DNA from: Planctomyces sp.
GTDB taxonomy: Bacteria > Planctomycetota > Planctomycetia > Planctomycetales > Planctomycetaceae
Assembly: GCA_005798445.1 (NCBI GenBank)
Contig: SYJG01000329.1
Span: forward strand, 1-64,000
Length of the DNA: 64,000 bases
Direction: 5' to 3'
Positions 8,621 to 16,726 of the stretch are shown here, one piece after another. Under the pieces are notes generated by a model, which saw only the letters and a list, made by a program, of their open reading frames with translations, did not search any database and was not told the DNA's origin. The stretch's first letter is position 1; every line of letters begins with the position of its first letter. Made by a program: the position numbers and the translations under genes.

Positions 8621-10735
8621 CTGTCTCTCCTCATATCAGGTGTGCTCAACGCCGCCGTCACGCGAATCGAAATCAAAACGCGAGAGCCGTATCTCGATGG
8701 ACGAGTCTTCGACGGCGTCGGCTCCTACGAGCGCTTACGAGGCAAGGCGTACTTCGCAGTCGATCCGAAACATGCCGCGAACCAAACGGTGATCGACTTG
8801 GAGTTGGCTCCGCGAAACGACGCCGGGCTTGTCGAGTTTTCGACCGATGTCGAACTGCTCGCGCCGAAAGACTTGAGCAAAGCCAACGGTGCGATCCTGT
8901 ACGACGTCAACAATCGTGGCAACAAGCTCGCGCTGGGGATGTTCAACACGGGTGCGGACGAATTCCTGATGCGGAAGGGTTTCGTCGTTTTGTGGAGCGG
9001 CTGGATCGCCGAGACACAGCCGGGAGGCGGACGCCTGCGGCTGAACGCTCCGGTCGCAACCGAAAATGGTAAGCCGATCATCGGGCCAGTGCGGGCCGAG
9101 TTCGTGATCGAAGCCGCCGCCGAACGGCACACACTGGCGATGTGGGCCAATCAAGGCAGCTACGAACCGACCGAACGGGGTGAGCGTGAAGCCGTGCTGA
9201 CTTGGCGTGCTCGCGAGAAAGACGCACGAGTCGTCATTCCGCGCGGACAATGGCGATTCGAGAAACGCTCGGTCGAGGACAACGGTGAGCGCGGGCAGTT
9301 GCCGGTGATCGATCTCGTGATCGTTGGCGGAGTGCAGCCGGGCTACATCTACGAGGTTATTTACGAAGCTCAAGGTCCGATTGTGCAGGGACTCGGCCTG
9401 GCGGGCATTCGCGATCTGCTGTCGTTTCTGAAGCACGAAACATCTGAGAGGAATCCACTGCGGTTTGCAGACACCAGCCCGACGCGCTCTGGCCAGTCTC
9501 CTGACCGAGCCAGCCAGGCCGACCGCAGGTCTCCCTCGGATGGCAGCAGCGACTCGAAAACGGGAGACCTGCAGTCGGGCGAGCGGCGGGGTCGGGAGAC
9601 CCGCGCCGAGCGCTGGCTCGCCTACGGCTTCGGCGTCTCGCAGTCGGGACGTTGCCTGCGGCAGTTCTTGTACGACGGTTTCAACGCGGACGAGTCGGGA
9701 CAACAGGTCTTCGACGGAGTGATCCCGCACGTCGCCGGCGGAGGGCTCGGTTTCTTCAATCATCGGTTCGCTTCGCCGACACGACACAACGGGCAGCACG
9801 ACAATCATCTGTTTCCGGCGGACCAATTCCCGTTCACCTACGGAGACGAAACCGATCCATTCACTGGTCGCGCGGACGGCATTCTGCATCGCGATCGAGC
9901 TCGTGGGACCGTACCGAAAGTCATGCACACGCAGAGTAGCAGCGAGTACTGGCATCGCGCCGGCTCGTTGGTCCACACCGACCCTCGCGGCGAGCGTGAC
10001 GCGAAGTTGCCTCCAGAAGTTCGTGTGTACTGCTTCGGAGGGACGCAGCATGGAGCGGGTGGCGGTATCGCGGCAGCAGCTCAGGGCAACGGTCAACTCA
10101 TCACGAATCCAGCGGATTATCGGCCGCTGCTGCGAGCGTTGCTGACCGCGCTCGACGAGTGGGTTCGCACCGGCAAGGAGCCGCCCTCAAGTGCTCATCC
10201 GCGCATTGCGGACGGGACGCTGGTCGGTTGGCGTGAATCGGAGAGCGGTTGGAAAGGCATCCCTGGCGTGCGTTATCCGGAGGTCATACAGCAGCCGGAA
10301 CACGTCGATCGTGGCCCGGAGTTTTATCGCTTCCGCCGCTCGACGATTGAGCCGCCGATCAGTCGCGGCAACTACGTCGTCCGCATTCCGAAGTGTGGAG
10401 CGGACAACAACGAACTCGGCACACTGCTGTTGCCGTCGGTGGCGGTGCCGGTCGCGACCTACACCAGTTGGAACACGCGCAATCGTAGCGTCGGGGCCGA
10501 GGGAGAAATGCTCGGCCTGCAAGGGGGCTACATCCCGTTTGCGAGAACGCAGACGGAACGAGAGCAGCGCGGCGACCCGCGGCCCGCGTTGCTCGAACGG
10601 TATCGCGACTTCGAGGATTTCCGCACGCAGTACCGAGCTGCCGTCGATCGTGGTGTCGCACAGCGGACGTTGTTGGCGGAAGACGTCGCAGAACTGATGA
10701 AGCTCGCGGATCGATGGCGACTTCTGTTTGATTGA
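8543..10735 (+). CDS. Exported alpha/beta hydrolase domain protein
   Basis: 730 residues, resembling the large alpha/beta-hydrolase family PF20091. The nucleophile elbow is GVSQSGR near residue 368. Other family-like segments are FDGVIPHVAGGGLG, HNGQHDNHLFPADQFPF and, later, RVYCFGGTQHG, supplying candidate acid and histidine residues. The N-terminus is a signal peptide (hydrophobic FFASLLLSLLISGVLNA), but its codons overlap the inverted repeat at 8512-8620. Residues about 314-358 (polar, Ser/Asp/Arg-rich) come from a second inverted repeat inserted in frame just before the nucleophile elbow. Likely a periplasmic esterase or hydrolase; substrate unknown. Confidence 0.8.
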   Translation: MKTKIRIVMLNLPCSIFRPPFFASLLLSLLISGVLNAAVTRIEIKTREPYLDGRVFDGVGSYERLRGKAYFAVDPKHAANQTVIDLELAPRNDAGLVEFSTDVELLAPKDLSKANGAILYDVNNRGNKLALGMFNTGADEFLMRKGFVVLWSGWIAETQPGGGRLRLNAPVATENGKPIIGPVRAEFVIEAAAERHTLAMWANQGSYEPTERGEREAVLTWRAREKDARVVIPRGQWRFEKRSVEDNGERGQLPVIDLVIVGGVQPGYIYEVIYEAQGPIVQGLGLAGIRDLLSFLKHETSERNPLRFADTSPTRSGQSPDRASQADRRSPSDGSSDSKTGDLQSGERRGRETRAERWLAYGFGVSQSGRCLRQFLYDGFNADESGQQVFDGVIPHVAGGGLGFFNHRFASPTRHNGQHDNHLFPADQFPFTYGDETDPFTGRADGILHRDRARGTVPKVMHTQSSSEYWHRAGSLVHTDPRGERDAKLPPEVRVYCFGGTQHGAGGGIAAAAQGNGQLITNPADYRPLLRALLTALDEWVRTGKEPPSSAHPRIADGTLVGWRESESGWKGIPGVRYPEVIQQPEHVDRGPEFYRFRRSTIEPPISRGNYVVRIPKCGADNNELGTLLLPSVAVPVATYTSWNTRNRSVGAEGEMLGLQGGYIPFARTQTEREQRGDPRPALLERYRDFEDFRTQYRAAVDRGVAQRTLLAEDVAELMKLADRWRLLFD
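9484..9616. repeat. Inverted repeat, family H, inside the alpha/beta hydrolase gene
   Basis: About 133 bases with imperfect arms of about 52 bases. Inner arms are CCGCAGGTCTCCC and GGGAGACCTGCAG, outer arms AGTCTCCTGACC and GGTCGGGAGACC. Translated in frame it gives a low-complexity Ser/Asp/Arg/Gly segment that breaks the family pattern between a helix ending LSFLKHET and AERWLAYGFGVSQSG. Confidence 0.65.
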
Positions 10736-10750
10736 ACGGTCGGAGACTTC

Positions 10751-13135
10751 ATGAACGGTACGGTCCCGATCGAAAAGCATGTCGTGCTCGTCGGCGCGGG
10801 GAACGCACATCTGGTGTTCCTGAAACGCTGGCGGATGTCACCCTGGCCAGGAGTCGCGGTGACGCTCGTCTCCGAGTCCTCCGAGATTCCGTACTCAGCG
10901 ATGGTACCGGGCCACATCGCGGGGGATTACCGCTGGGACGAAATCACACTCGACCTCGTGCGCTTCTGCCGTTCTGTCGGGGCGAGATTCGTCGCGGCAC
11001 CAGTGACGAGAGTTGATGCGGCAACCTCGCAGGTCGAATTCGCAGAGCGCCCGGCGATGGCGTTCGACGTGCTCTCGTTGGGACTGGGTTCACTTCCGGC
11101 AGCGCCATCCGGCTGGTCGGGCAACGAATGGTCGTTCTCGATGCGACCGCTCGGGCAATTCACGCGGCAGTTGGAGCGGCTGGAAGAATCGCTCACGCAA
11201 TCGCCGCGACCGTTCCATCTCGCGGTGGTCGGTGGTGGAGCGAGCGGTTGCGAGTTAGCACTGGCGATTCGGCGGCGGCTGTCGAAATCGACCGGCTTCC
11301 GGTTGACGTTGCTGCAAGCGAATCGCCGATTGCTCCCCAGCTTTCCGGATCGTGCGGCTCGTCTGATGGGTGATCGATTGCGAGACGCGGGCATCGATGT
11401 CCAACTGGAGGCTTGCGTGATCGGCGGCAAAGTCCAGACCACGAAAACCAAGATCTGTAGCCCAGGCCCTTGTGGCCTGAATGATTCGCAAACTCCAGAG
11501 AATCACTCGACCCACAAGGGGTCGGGCTACGACGCGCACAACAGCGGCAATCCAGGCTGGCTGCAGTTGTCGTCTGGTCAAGAACTCGCCTGCGATGGAG
11601 TACTGTGGGCGACTCCAGCCGCACCGCCAGCGGTTTTGCACGCGAGCGGGCTAGGAGTTGATGAAGCCGGCTTCCTGGTGGTCCACGAAACATTGCAATC
11701 GCGCAATCATCCGGCGGTGTTCGGCACTGGGGACTGCGTGACATTTCAGCCTTTGCCGCAGTTGCCTCGCAACGGCGTCCATGCCGTGCGGCAAGGGGGA
11801 ATCCTGTTCGAAAACGTGCGCGAGTTTTTGCACGAGCGGCCGCTGGTACCGTTTCATCCGCAACGGAATTGCCTCTGCCTGATGAACACGTCGGACGGCG
11901 AAGCGATCCTGAGTTACGGATCATTTGCGACAAAGGGACGTCTCGTGCGCCTCTGGAAAGAGCGCATTGACCGTACGTGGCTTGAATCCTTCGGCCTCAC
12001 ACCAGCCGGAAGCGCCAGCGAGGGGTCTCTTCCATCGAACATCAAACACTCGCTGGCGCGTCGTGCTGGAATGGCTAACACGGCTCCGCACCTGATGCGT
12101 TGCGGTGGTTGCGGAGCGAAAGTCAGCGGTGACGTGCTTTCATCGGTACTCTGCGAGTTGAAGATCCCGAACGATCCGCGCGTGCTGCTCGGCACGCTGG
12201 CGGGCGAAGACGCGGCCGTGCATCGCGTGAGAGCGGACTCATTCGGTATCGCCGCCGACAAACTCGTCGAGGTGCAAACGGTCGATTACTTCCGAGCATT
12301 TCTGGACGACCCGTACCTCTTCGGCCGGATCGCTGCGCTGCATTCGGTCAGCGATCTGTACGCGATGAACGCTCGACCGTTTTCAGCACTGGCGATTGCG
12401 ACGCTACCGTACGCTCGCGGACCGATTCAAGCGGCTCACCTGCGTGAATTGCTGGCGGGAGCGACCCGCACGTTCGGAGAACTCGGAGTCGTGCTGACGG
12501 GCGGACACACGTCCGAGGGACACGACTTATCGCTCGGCTTTTCGGTAACGGGCTACGCGAACGAGGATCAACTCTTTCGCAAGGGCAATCTTGTCCCCGG
12601 CGATGCGCTGATCCTGACAAAACCAATCGGCACGGGAGCCGTCATGGCCGCCTGGATGCGCGGGGAGTGCTCAGCGACGCACTTCGACGAAGCGGTCGAA
12701 CAAATGTTGATCGCGAACAACTCGGCAGCCGAGGTCTTCGCGAAGTTTGGAGTTCGTGCTTGCACGGACATCACCGGCTTCGGCCTCGCCGGGCACCTGC
12801 TCGAAATGCTCGACGCGAGCCGCGTCTCAGCCCAACTCCAGGCAAACTCAATTCCGCGCCTGGCCGGCTTTGATGCTGCTGCCGCGCGCGGCATCCTCAG
12901 CACGCTGCATCCTGACAATGCTCGGCTGGCCAATCGAATTCACATTTCCGGCTCCCCGCCCGATTGGCTCTTCGACCCGCAAACATCAGGCGGCCTGTTG
13001 GGGGCTGTACCTGAAAATGTCTCTGCCGAAGTCATTCGCGAGCTTCAATCCAGCGGTCTGGGCCACGCCACCGTGATCGGCTCGGTTCTCGACTCGACAA
13101 CAACCCCTCGAATTCTTTGCGAGTCCGCGCAATAG
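10751..13135 (+). CDS. selD: Fused FAD/NAD(P)-dependent oxidoreductase - selenide, water dikinase
   Basis: 794 residues. Residues 1 to about 415 are a pyridine-nucleotide-disulfide-type flavoprotein of the kind found N-terminal to SelD (VVLVGAGNAHLVFLKRW at 11-27, a second dinucleotide motif VVGGGASGCELALAI near 160, and FGTGDCVTF). Residues 441-794 are a complete SelD, which makes selenophosphate from selenide and ATP. RCGGCGAKVSG carries the catalytic cysteine (C454, aligning with E. coli C17) and lysine (K457); GEDAAV, GGHTSEGHDL and TDITGFGLAGH follow. The flavoprotein may feed reduced selenium. GGAG lies before the ATG. Two palindromic elements are inserted in frame, at residues about 236-260 and 418-440. 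No selA, selB or selenouridine gene is in the window. Confidence 0.92.
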   Translation: MNGTVPIEKHVVLVGAGNAHLVFLKRWRMSPWPGVAVTLVSESSEIPYSAMVPGHIAGDYRWDEITLDLVRFCRSVGARFVAAPVTRVDAATSQVEFAERPAMAFDVLSLGLGSLPAAPSGWSGNEWSFSMRPLGQFTRQLERLEESLTQSPRPFHLAVVGGGASGCELALAIRRRLSKSTGFRLTLLQANRRLLPSFPDRAARLMGDRLRDAGIDVQLEACVIGGKVQTTKTKICSPGPCGLNDSQTPENHSTHKGSGYDAHNSGNPGWLQLSSGQELACDGVLWATPAAPPAVLHASGLGVDEAGFLVVHETLQSRNHPAVFGTGDCVTFQPLPQLPRNGVHAVRQGGILFENVREFLHERPLVPFHPQRNCLCLMNTSDGEAILSYGSFATKGRLVRLWKERIDRTWLESFGLTPAGSASEGSLPSNIKHSLARRAGMANTAPHLMRCGGCGAKVSGDVLSSVLCELKIPNDPRVLLGTLAGEDAAVHRVRADSFGIAADKLVEVQTVDYFRAFLDDPYLFGRIAALHSVSDLYAMNARPFSALAIATLPYARGPIQAAHLRELLAGATRTFGELGVVLTGGHTSEGHDLSLGFSVTGYANEDQLFRKGNLVPGDALILTKPIGTGAVMAAWMRGECSATHFDEAVEQMLIANNSAAEVFAKFGVRACTDITGFGLAGHLLEMLDASRVSAQLQANSIPRLAGFDAAAARGILSTLHPDNARLANRIHISGSPPDWLFDPQTSGGLLGAVPENVSAEVIRELQSSGLGHATVIGSVLDSTTTPRILCESAQ
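11457..11530. repeat. REPIN-like inverted repeat, family A copy 2, inside the selD fusion gene
   Basis: 74 bases, arms of 31 bases and a 12-base centre, ends GTAG and CTAC. The left-arm hairpin is CAGGCC-CTTGT-GGCCTG where the other family A arms have CGACCC-CTTGT-GGGTCG, so three base pairs have changed on both sides of the stem. It encodes a polar loop in the flavoprotein domain without breaking the frame. Confidence 0.8.
12002..12069. repeat. Inverted repeat, family B copy at the flavoprotein-SelD junction
   Basis: 68 bases. The 23-base arms (12002-12024 and 12047-12069) match at 19 positions; the shared core is GCGCCAGCGAG against CTCGCTGGCGC, and the outer part ACGACGCGC resembles family B. 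An ATG for the SelD part (ATGGCTAACACG) begins two bases after the right arm. Confidence 0.7.
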
Positions 13136-13184
13136 ACTGCCCCGAGCACTTCGCTGCTCAAGGTTTGCTGAGCCGATTGAGAAC

Positions 13185-13970
13185 CTATGGGTGTAACTTC
13201 AACCGTCGCAATAATTGCTTGAATCGATAATTGCATTTTGTGGACAAACTCGTATCAACCGGCCGAAATGAGCCATTCGCACGGACAATGCAAAAGTTGG
13301 AAGTGGTCAGGTCAACGTTTCGCACATTTCTCTGTCGCATGCACCACAGCAAAAACCTCTCCGAGTGCAACGACTGTCCCGTCTCGGCGCAGTACTGCTT
13401 CGCAAGCCCACCTCTTCGTCCATATTCCTGCATTGTTTTGAAGTCGCCAATCGCAAACCGGTCGTTTAACCCTCGGTACTTGCCGAACCACGGTGTGTAA
13501 ATGGTTCCGGTGCGGACAACAGGAATCTCGACGGGGTGCTCAAACCGAAGGTCTGCCCGAGAAAAGATTACGACATCAAATGTTTGGCCAAATTGATCGA
13601 GATGATCGGTGACTTGATTCAACGAATGAAATTGACGCAGGAGATTCATGAGCGAACCGAAATTGTCATTCCAGCTATCACCAAACTGTTGAAGGTGCAG
13701 GAACTCAGATTTGAGATGTAGGTCCAGAAGGTATTGATCGGTGTGTGAAATGACGTCGCAATTCAACAGCACGCTTTCGCATGGATCAACACGAACATTG
13801 TCCTCTCCCGTTCGAGGATTCGTGATACAAGAGCTGAAGTTAAAGTGTCCAAATCTCTTGTAATTAGGATCCATGCGTGACACAGGTGCCAGCAAATTCT
13901 GCTCGATGGAAGCCAGCGTGTTCTGTTTGAGATTGCGAGTGATACCGAAGAAGCAAACGGCAATCTTCAT
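13185..13970 (-). CDS. Putative glycosyltransferase-like protein of the surface-glycan cluster
   Basis: 261 residues; I do not recognise the family with certainty. The N-terminus MKIAVCFFGITRN and a central DVVIFSRADLRFE followed by a tyrosine/tryptophan-rich stretch and GLNDRFAIGDFKTMQEYGRR resemble uncharacterised proteins in capsule and LPS loci, where the S-R-x-D segment looks like the acidic metal-binding turn of GT-A glycosyltransferases. There is no signal peptide. It ends convergently about 50 bases from selD and follows, on the same strand, a kinase-fusion gene of the glycan cluster after a 170-base gap. Confidence 0.5.
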   Translation of the reverse strand: MKIAVCFFGITRNLKQNTLASIEQNLLAPVSRMDPNYKRFGHFNFSSCITNPRTGEDNVRVDPCESVLLNCDVISHTDQYLLDLHLKSEFLHLQQFGDSWNDNFGSLMNLLRQFHSLNQVTDHLDQFGQTFDVVIFSRADLRFEHPVEIPVVRTGTIYTPWFGKYRGLNDRFAIGDFKTMQEYGRRGGLAKQYCAETGQSLHSERFLLWCMRQRNVRNVDLTTSNFCIVRANGSFRPVDTSLSTKCNYRFKQLLRRLKLHP

Positions 13971-14143
13971 GTCAATCCTCGTGAAGCCCGAATGAACGTG
14001 TTGCGGCCGATGAAGCCACTCGTGGAGTTGGGAAAAAACATCAACTGAGGATTCCTGTGGTTGGTTTGCCGTTCGCCAACGTGTTCACGGCGGAGCGTCC
14101 CACGGAAATCTTCGAGAGTCCCTGACAAATGATGCGCGGGCAC

Positions 14144-15535
14144 TTACGCCACGCGCCTTCGAGGCCAATTCGCTTGAATGACGTGAGTCAGCGCTGTCTT
14201 GGAGTCATCGAACGTCCCGCAATTACTGAAGACGGTGTAATCCGTCGGAACGCGCCGAATATGAAACCAAAACATGTCCTCGTCGTATTGGCGGTGAGCG
14301 ATCTCCGAACATTCCGCTTTGCGAGCGTGGAGTCGCTCGAAGTCCACGACGAAGTGAACGGTCGGTAGCCGGATTCCGAAGTAGTCCGCAAGGCGAACCC
14401 AGCGTCCAAATTTTGCCTCGTCCGAAAGTCGGAGTGTGTAAAGCAGGTCCACCAATGTGCGGTCCATCACGAGCAGCTTCTGGCGACCCAAAAGCTGACG
14501 CCAATAAACTTTTCTCCGGAGATGAGCCGCTGCTTGAAGGTACAACGGAAGACAACACTGCTCGTCAAAGCGGTCCCGATTGATCGACAGGCTTCGTCGG
14601 ACAAAGCTTCCAAATGTGCGATAAATCAGCGATTTGCGATACAGATTTCGTCCAACGAATGGCTTGATGGTGATCGGCAGACTCGAGCTCTTCGCCAGAC
14701 TTTCGGAGAGCGACGTCTTTCCTGCGCCATCGCAACCCATGAACGAGATCACTGCCGGACGGCGAGGTACTCCCAGCCACCATCGTCGCCAGCGAGCGAT
14801 CCAGTGCCGACGCAGGGATTGCCAAGAGTGCGTCAGCGAGGGAACGACATTGTACGACCGAAGCAACTGGATGGCACGAGTCAGCGCCGCAGGCTCGACA
14901 CGCCCGGTTTGCAACACGGCATCGAGATCGGCGGCGAACTCCGTCGCCCCTGCCTTCCGACAGGCAAACGAATAGCCGTTCAATCGTTGGCGAATCCTGT
15001 CCGATTCAATCGACCTTTTCTTCACAACGTACTTATGCAAGTAAATGGCGGCCTCAACAGGCACAGGCAATCGCACGAACCCCGGCTGCCCCGGGGGCAA
15101 CAGGTGGGCGACATCCTCAAAACGTAACCCGCAGCGCCCGCCATCCAGTTGCCACAAGTCGGTGAAAAGATCGAACTGAATGCGGAACTGGCCGCATCGA
15201 GAGATGAGAGCCAAGCTGACATTGCCCTCTCGTTTCCGCTTCACACGAAAGTGGCATCGTCCTGACTGTGCCCAGAAGAAGCAGGTTGCCAATAGCGATT
15301 CAACAGCAGTCGTCGTCCCCAGAAGGTCAATGTCTCTGTCATTGATGCAACGTTCATCCAGTGAGGACTCCAGCAATAAGGCAAATGTTGGACCTTCAGT
15401 GGAGATCTCTCGCAGACATTGCATCAGGACTCGCACCGCAACTGAGTCCTGTTGATCAAACTTGTCGAACGAAAGAGTACTCGGCACTGCTTCGCCCGAT
15501 TTCTCGCAGACCCGATCATTTTCGACTTGGTTCAT
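14144..15535 (-). CDS. Nucleotidyltransferase-like / thymidylate-kinase-like P-loop fusion protein
   Basis: 463 residues. The N-terminal part (to about 240) has INDRDIDLLG and FRIQFDLF, acidic pairs like those of minimal nucleotidyltransferases. The C-terminal part has Walker A FMGCDGAGKTS near residue 274 and a later MDRTLVDLLYTLRL segment like the DR-Y motif of thymidylate kinases, with HARKAEC as a lid-like arginine/lysine stretch. Such fusions are seen in polysaccharide gene clusters, where they probably phosphorylate a sugar or activate a small precursor; the substrate is unknown. The start lies three bases after the stop of the Kdo/WaaP-like kinase gene. Confidence 0.6.
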   Translation of the reverse strand: MNQVENDRVCEKSGEAVPSTLSFDKFDQQDSVAVRVLMQCLREISTEGPTFALLLESSLDERCINDRDIDLLGTTTAVESLLATCFFWAQSGRCHFRVKRKREGNVSLALISRCGQFRIQFDLFTDLWQLDGGRCGLRFEDVAHLLPPGQPGFVRLPVPVEAAIYLHKYVVKKRSIESDRIRQRLNGYSFACRKAGATEFAADLDAVLQTGRVEPAALTRAIQLLRSYNVVPSLTHSWQSLRRHWIARWRRWWLGVPRRPAVISFMGCDGAGKTSLSESLAKSSSLPITIKPFVGRNLYRKSLIYRTFGSFVRRSLSINRDRFDEQCCLPLYLQAAAHLRRKVYWRQLLGRQKLLVMDRTLVDLLYTLRLSDEAKFGRWVRLADYFGIRLPTVHFVVDFERLHARKAECSEIAHRQYDEDMFWFHIRRVPTDYTVFSNCGTFDDSKTALTHVIQANWPRRRVA

Positions 15536-15538
15536 GAA

Positions 15539-16468
15539 TTACACTCCTTGTCCGTTGCAAACCGCTTGGGATTCACGGCGCACAACAGCTGCTTGGAATG
15601 CCGTCCAAAGGGCTGGCACTTGCTGCGCCCGGATTTGAAAGTAATTCCAGTCCTTCTCGCGCTGCCGCAAATGGCGGTGACGAAACCAGTGTTGGTTCAT
15701 GCGGTCGAGATCGATCAATTGAAGCCGACCATCTGGCGTGACGAGCAGATTGCCAGGATGAAAGTCGCCATGCGACAACCGCAATTGGTCCATTTTGAAC
15801 CAGATGTCCGCAAAGTCTTCGGCCAACCGACTCAGTTCTTGAATCGAAGGTTTCGTCTGTTGGACAAAACGATCCAAATTGATTCCTGGAACAAATTCCG
15901 TCAGCACACACGAACAAAATCGCAACGGACCGGCACGCTCTTCGATCAACGCCAGTGGCCGGGGAGTGAATAGACCGACCTTCAAAAGTTCCCGTCCATA
16001 ATCCCAGCAATTCTGCGCACGCGTTGGAAGAAACATGTGTCCCAACGTATGCCACCAACCGCAGAGACGGAATCGCTTGAGAACCCCTTCGTCGATCGAA
16101 GGTTGCGACAGTCTTCGAGCATGTGGCCCCGTTGGCAGGTGCGAGGAATGTGGCATTCCCCCGTCATCCAGACGGATTGCCGTCACTTGAGCGCGTGCTC
16201 GATCCGATAAGACTCGCCCCCGTTGAACGAACGAGTCGAGGTCATTCCAGAGCCGATCGACAAGCGGCCTCGAAAGCCGGCAATCGTAAATCATTCGACG
16301 AACCAGCGACTGCCTGATCGCCAAGTCCGCAGAGCGTCGTTCCAAAGTCAGCGGCCATGCCGAGATCAACTGAGGCTCCGTCGGCTGCTCCTCGCGCAGT
16401 CCGCAGACCAAGCCCTCCTGCGAAAACGAGTATTCTTGGAAATCCTGTTCAGAGCGAATCGAGACCAT
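15539..16468 (-). CDS. Lipopolysaccharide kinase (Kdo/WaaP-like) family protein
   Basis: 309 residues of the protein-kinase fold. LSHGDFHPGNLLV around residue 233 supplies the catalytic loop (H-x-D-x-H-x-x-N, the form used by Kdo kinase and aminoglycoside-type kinases) and LIDLDRM follows as the metal-binding D-x-D. An upstream CSCVLTEFVPG matches the hinge. It probably phosphorylates a Kdo or heptose residue of the LPS core. Its neighbours, a GT9 heptosyltransferase and a kinase fusion, support this. Spacing to the next gene is three bases. Confidence 0.75.
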   Translation of the reverse strand: MVSIRSEQDFQEYSFSQEGLVCGLREEQPTEPQLISAWPLTLERRSADLAIRQSLVRRMIYDCRLSRPLVDRLWNDLDSFVQRGRVLSDRARAQVTAIRLDDGGMPHSSHLPTGPHARRLSQPSIDEGVLKRFRLCGWWHTLGHMFLPTRAQNCWDYGRELLKVGLFTPRPLALIEERAGPLRFCSCVLTEFVPGINLDRFVQQTKPSIQELSRLAEDFADIWFKMDQLRLSHGDFHPGNLLVTPDGRLQLIDLDRMNQHWFRHRHLRQREKDWNYFQIRAQQVPALWTAFQAAVVRRESQAVCNGQGV

Positions 16469-16589
16469 GACTCATCGCCATCCCTTGCGAAGTCGAGCAC
16501 AAAACGAGATCGGATCATGTAGCCAATTGACCGGATCGTCAATGTGTGTTCTTCCATGACGACATGTCACAAAGGATCGAGGACGCAAC

Positions 16590-16689
16590 AACTTCCCGAA
16601 GTCCTGTTAGCACGACGCGCAAGCGAGTGGTTTCGACCACGACCACTCGCTTGCGCGTCGTGCTATCTTCCCGTTGGGTTCGGGAAGTT
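16590..16689. repeat. Nested inverted repeat, family B copy 2
   Basis: The inner perfect arms of 22 bases (16609-16630 and 16643-16664, beginning AGCACGACGCGCAAGCGAGT) have a 12-base spacer. Outer arms AACTTCCCGAA and TTCGGGAAGTT enclose them. It fills most of the 258-base gap between the kinase and GT9 genes; no other feature is seen there. Confidence 0.8.
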
Positions 16690-16726
16690 ATTGTGCTCCC
16701 GTTCCTAACCCATTCCGCGATGAGCC

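Noticed and set aside
8735-10096. 453-codon minus-strand frame
   Set aside because: Opposite the alpha/beta hydrolase gene, with no recognisable protein motif; a high-GC shadow.
13136-13184. GAGCACTTCGCTGCTC hairpin between selD and the convergent gene as a terminator
   Set aside because: The stem is only about five pairs and no T-run follows on either strand.
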